The notes under the pieces were generated by a model. It was given only the letters and a program-made list of their open reading frames with translations. It was not told the origin of the DNA and did not search any database. Shown here piece by piece: positions 5,089 to 5,691 of a DNA stretch of 5,691 nt (its first letter is position 1; every line of letters starts with the position of its first letter). Origin of the DNA: Bacteroidales bacterium (GTDB taxonomy: Bacteria > Bacteroidota > Bacteroidia > Bacteroidales > VadinHA17). Position numbers and translations under genes: made by a program. Where the stretch lies: positions 1 to 5,691 of the forward strand of contig WFRO01000487.1 in NCBI GenBank assembly GCA_015486475.1, written 5' to 3'.

Positions 5089-5160
5089 AAGGATGAAGCG
5101 ATGAAGAGAAGCTCGATGCTCGAAGCTTGAAGTGCCGCAGATCTCGATCTGCGAGCATCC
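5089..5160 (-). repeat. Structured dispersed element, copy B
   Basis: Read on the minus strand from 5160: GGATGCTCG, an inner hairpin (arms CGCAGATC and GATCTGCG, 5136-5153), CGGCA, ten bases, CGAGCATCG (5122-5114), nine bases, and TCATCGCTTCATCCTT (5104-5089). This is the same order as copy A at 59-128, with the head identical for 11 bases and the tail matching at 15 of 16. The outer stem GATGCTCG/CGAGCATC is perfect here. The inner stem sequence differs from copy A on both arms yet still pairs. The copy lies between the convergent lipoprotein and fucosidase genes. Confidence 0.7.
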
Positions 5161-5189
5161 CCGCCCGGCCGAGGCCATTCGGACGGGGA
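5158..5189. repeat. GC-rich hairpin beside element B
   Basis: TCCCCG (5158-5163) pairs with CGGGGA (5184-5189), and inside it CCGA (5169-5172) pairs with TCGG (5179-5182) around a GGCCAT loop, with an asymmetric internal loop between the two stems. It overlaps the last three bases of element B. No T-run follows on the minus strand. On the plus strand the following bases are AATGATTGAAAA, again not a terminator tract. Confidence 0.5.
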
Positions 5190-5198
5190 ATGATTGAA

Positions 5199-5226
5199 AA
5201 ATCAGAAATCAAAAATCAGCATTCAG
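5199..5226. repeat. Heptamer array AAATCAG, AAATCAA, AAATCAG, CATTCAG
   Basis: Four consecutive 7-base units, the first three differing at one position and the fourth more diverged. The unit is unrelated to AACCTGR at 131-172, but the length is the same. It is followed by AATTC and the 5231-5249 palindrome. Confidence 0.7.
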
Positions 5227-5230
5227 AATT

Positions 5231-5249
5231 CCTGCCTGCGGCAGGCAGG
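5231..5249. repeat. CCTGCCTGC/GCAGGCAGG palindrome
   Basis: Nine-base arms surround a single central G. It shares a 17-base core with 2907-2923, with one difference. It separates two heptamer arrays. If bases 5232-5250 are removed, AGAATTC joins GATATTC in seven-base phase, which would fit insertion of a palindromic repeat into an older array, though this cannot be shown from one sequence. Confidence 0.75.
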
Positions 5250-5250
5250 C

Positions 5251-5285
5251 GATATTCGGAGTTCGATGTTCGTTATTCGATATTC
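5251..5285. repeat. Heptamer array GATATTC, GGAGTTC, GATGTTC, GTTATTC, GATATTC
   Basis: Five consecutive 7-base units all begin with G and end in TTC, and the first and last are identical. The array ends 22 bases short of the fucosidase stop codon (5308-5310, minus strand). It thus parallels the first spacer, where a heptamer array abuts the stop codon of the other glycosidase gene. Confidence 0.7.
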
Positions 5286-5307
5286 ATTCACCGCCTCTGC
5301 TCTTCAG

Positions 5308-5691
5308 CTAGTAAGCCGCAAACTCCCCTATCTCTGCCTCCCCCACCGCTTTCTCCACACGCAGCCGCAGCCTGGACACTTTCACGCCCTCCACCGGGAT
5401 GATCAACTTATGACCAATACAGGTCCCTTCAAAGAGTTTCTGCCATTTGCCGCCGGCATATCCTTCCAGCACGAACTGCCGCACCCGCTCCCCCTTACGT
5501 ATATCTTCGCCCAGGATCACCCGACTCACCTGTGCCGGTTCAGGCAGGGTCAGCGTGATCTTATTGCCTTTTCCCGCAGCAGAGGCCAGGGGACGACTAT
5601 AGGTCTGCCGTATATAGTCACCCAACTCCTTCATGTGTTGCACATCCGGATCAGGGATGAGTCCGTTGGGGTCCGGGGTGATCCCCAGGAT
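5308..5691 (-). CDS. GH29 alpha-L-fucosidase, C-terminal part (cut by window edge)
   Basis: The reading frame is open to the window end and ends at a TAG (5308-5310), giving the last 127 residues. The first visible part, ILGITPDPNGLIPDPDVQHM then KELGDYI, is the typical end of the GH29 catalytic barrel, where bacterial fucosidases carry an L-x-x-P-D-x-x-G-L-I pattern before an E-x-G-x-x-I helix. The rest (about residues 32-127, with VSRVILGEDIRKGERVRQF, then VLEGYAGGKWQKL, IGHKLIIPVEGVKVSRLRLR and EIGEFAAY) is the C-terminal beta-sandwich common in these enzymes. It would remove alpha-linked fucose from glycans; linkage and subfamily cannot be judged because the catalytic residues and signal peptide lie outside. 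A GTG at 5641-5643 is an internal valine codon, not the true start. It faces the small lipoprotein gene across a 357-base repeat-filled spacer. Confidence 0.88.
   Translation of the reverse strand: MLGITPDPNGLIPDPDVQHMKELGDYIRQTYSRPLASAAGKGNKITLTLPEPAQVSRVILGEDIRKGERVRQFVLEGYAGGKWQKLFEGTCIGHKLIIPVEGVKVSRLRLRVEKAVGEAEIGEFAAY

Noticed and set aside
5127..5402. A 91-codon open frame on the plus strand
   Set aside because: It translates element B, the hairpins and the heptamer arrays, then runs antisense into the fucosidase.

Overview
The window looks like accessory chromosomal DNA from a member of the Bacteroidota. Three things point there: a C-terminal type IX secretion (T9SS) sorting domain on one protein, two short Bacteroidota-style lipoprotein signal peptides, and AT-rich gene starts without clear Shine-Dalgarno sites. 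A polysaccharide- or glycoprotein-degrading Bacteroidales/Marinilabiliales-type organism is plausible, but the sequence does not fix the genus.

Layout. 1-203: repeat-rich spacer with two hairpins and a long array of 7-base words. 204-2810 (-): complete GH2 glycosidase lipoprotein of the exo-beta-D-glucosaminidase / endo-beta-mannosidase type, with a Ser-Asp pair in place of the usual Asn-Glu. 2811-3313: spacer full of palindromes, 7-base words and five copies of a CCTGAG/CTCAGG-type repeat in both orientations. 3314-4192 (-): secreted T9SS cargo protein of unknown function, very AT-rich except for its sorting domain, with only a TTG available as start. 4193-4554: AT-rich divergent spacer holding one 27-base palindrome. 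4555-4950 (+): small lipoprotein with a carboxypeptidase-regulatory-like beta-sandwich. 4951-5307: spacer between convergent genes, built from hairpins, an inverted copy of the first spacer's element, and two more 7-base arrays. 5308-5691 (-): C-terminal 127 residues of a GH29 alpha-L-fucosidase, cut by the window edge.

How the genes relate. The two glycosidases lie on the same strand and could act on one fucosylated host or algal glycan; a core-fucosylated N-glycan would fit both families. They are separated by two unrelated genes and large repeat spacers, so a shared operon is not supported. The T9SS protein and the small lipoprotein are divergent and could share the central palindrome as an operator.

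The most unusual content is in the spacers. First, several unrelated sequences are all written in units of exactly seven bases. Second, a roughly 70-base element occurs near both ends of the window in opposite orientation; its flanks are conserved while its inner stem differs on both arms and still pairs. I know of no named family for either. They may be ordinary dispersed repeats of this lineage.
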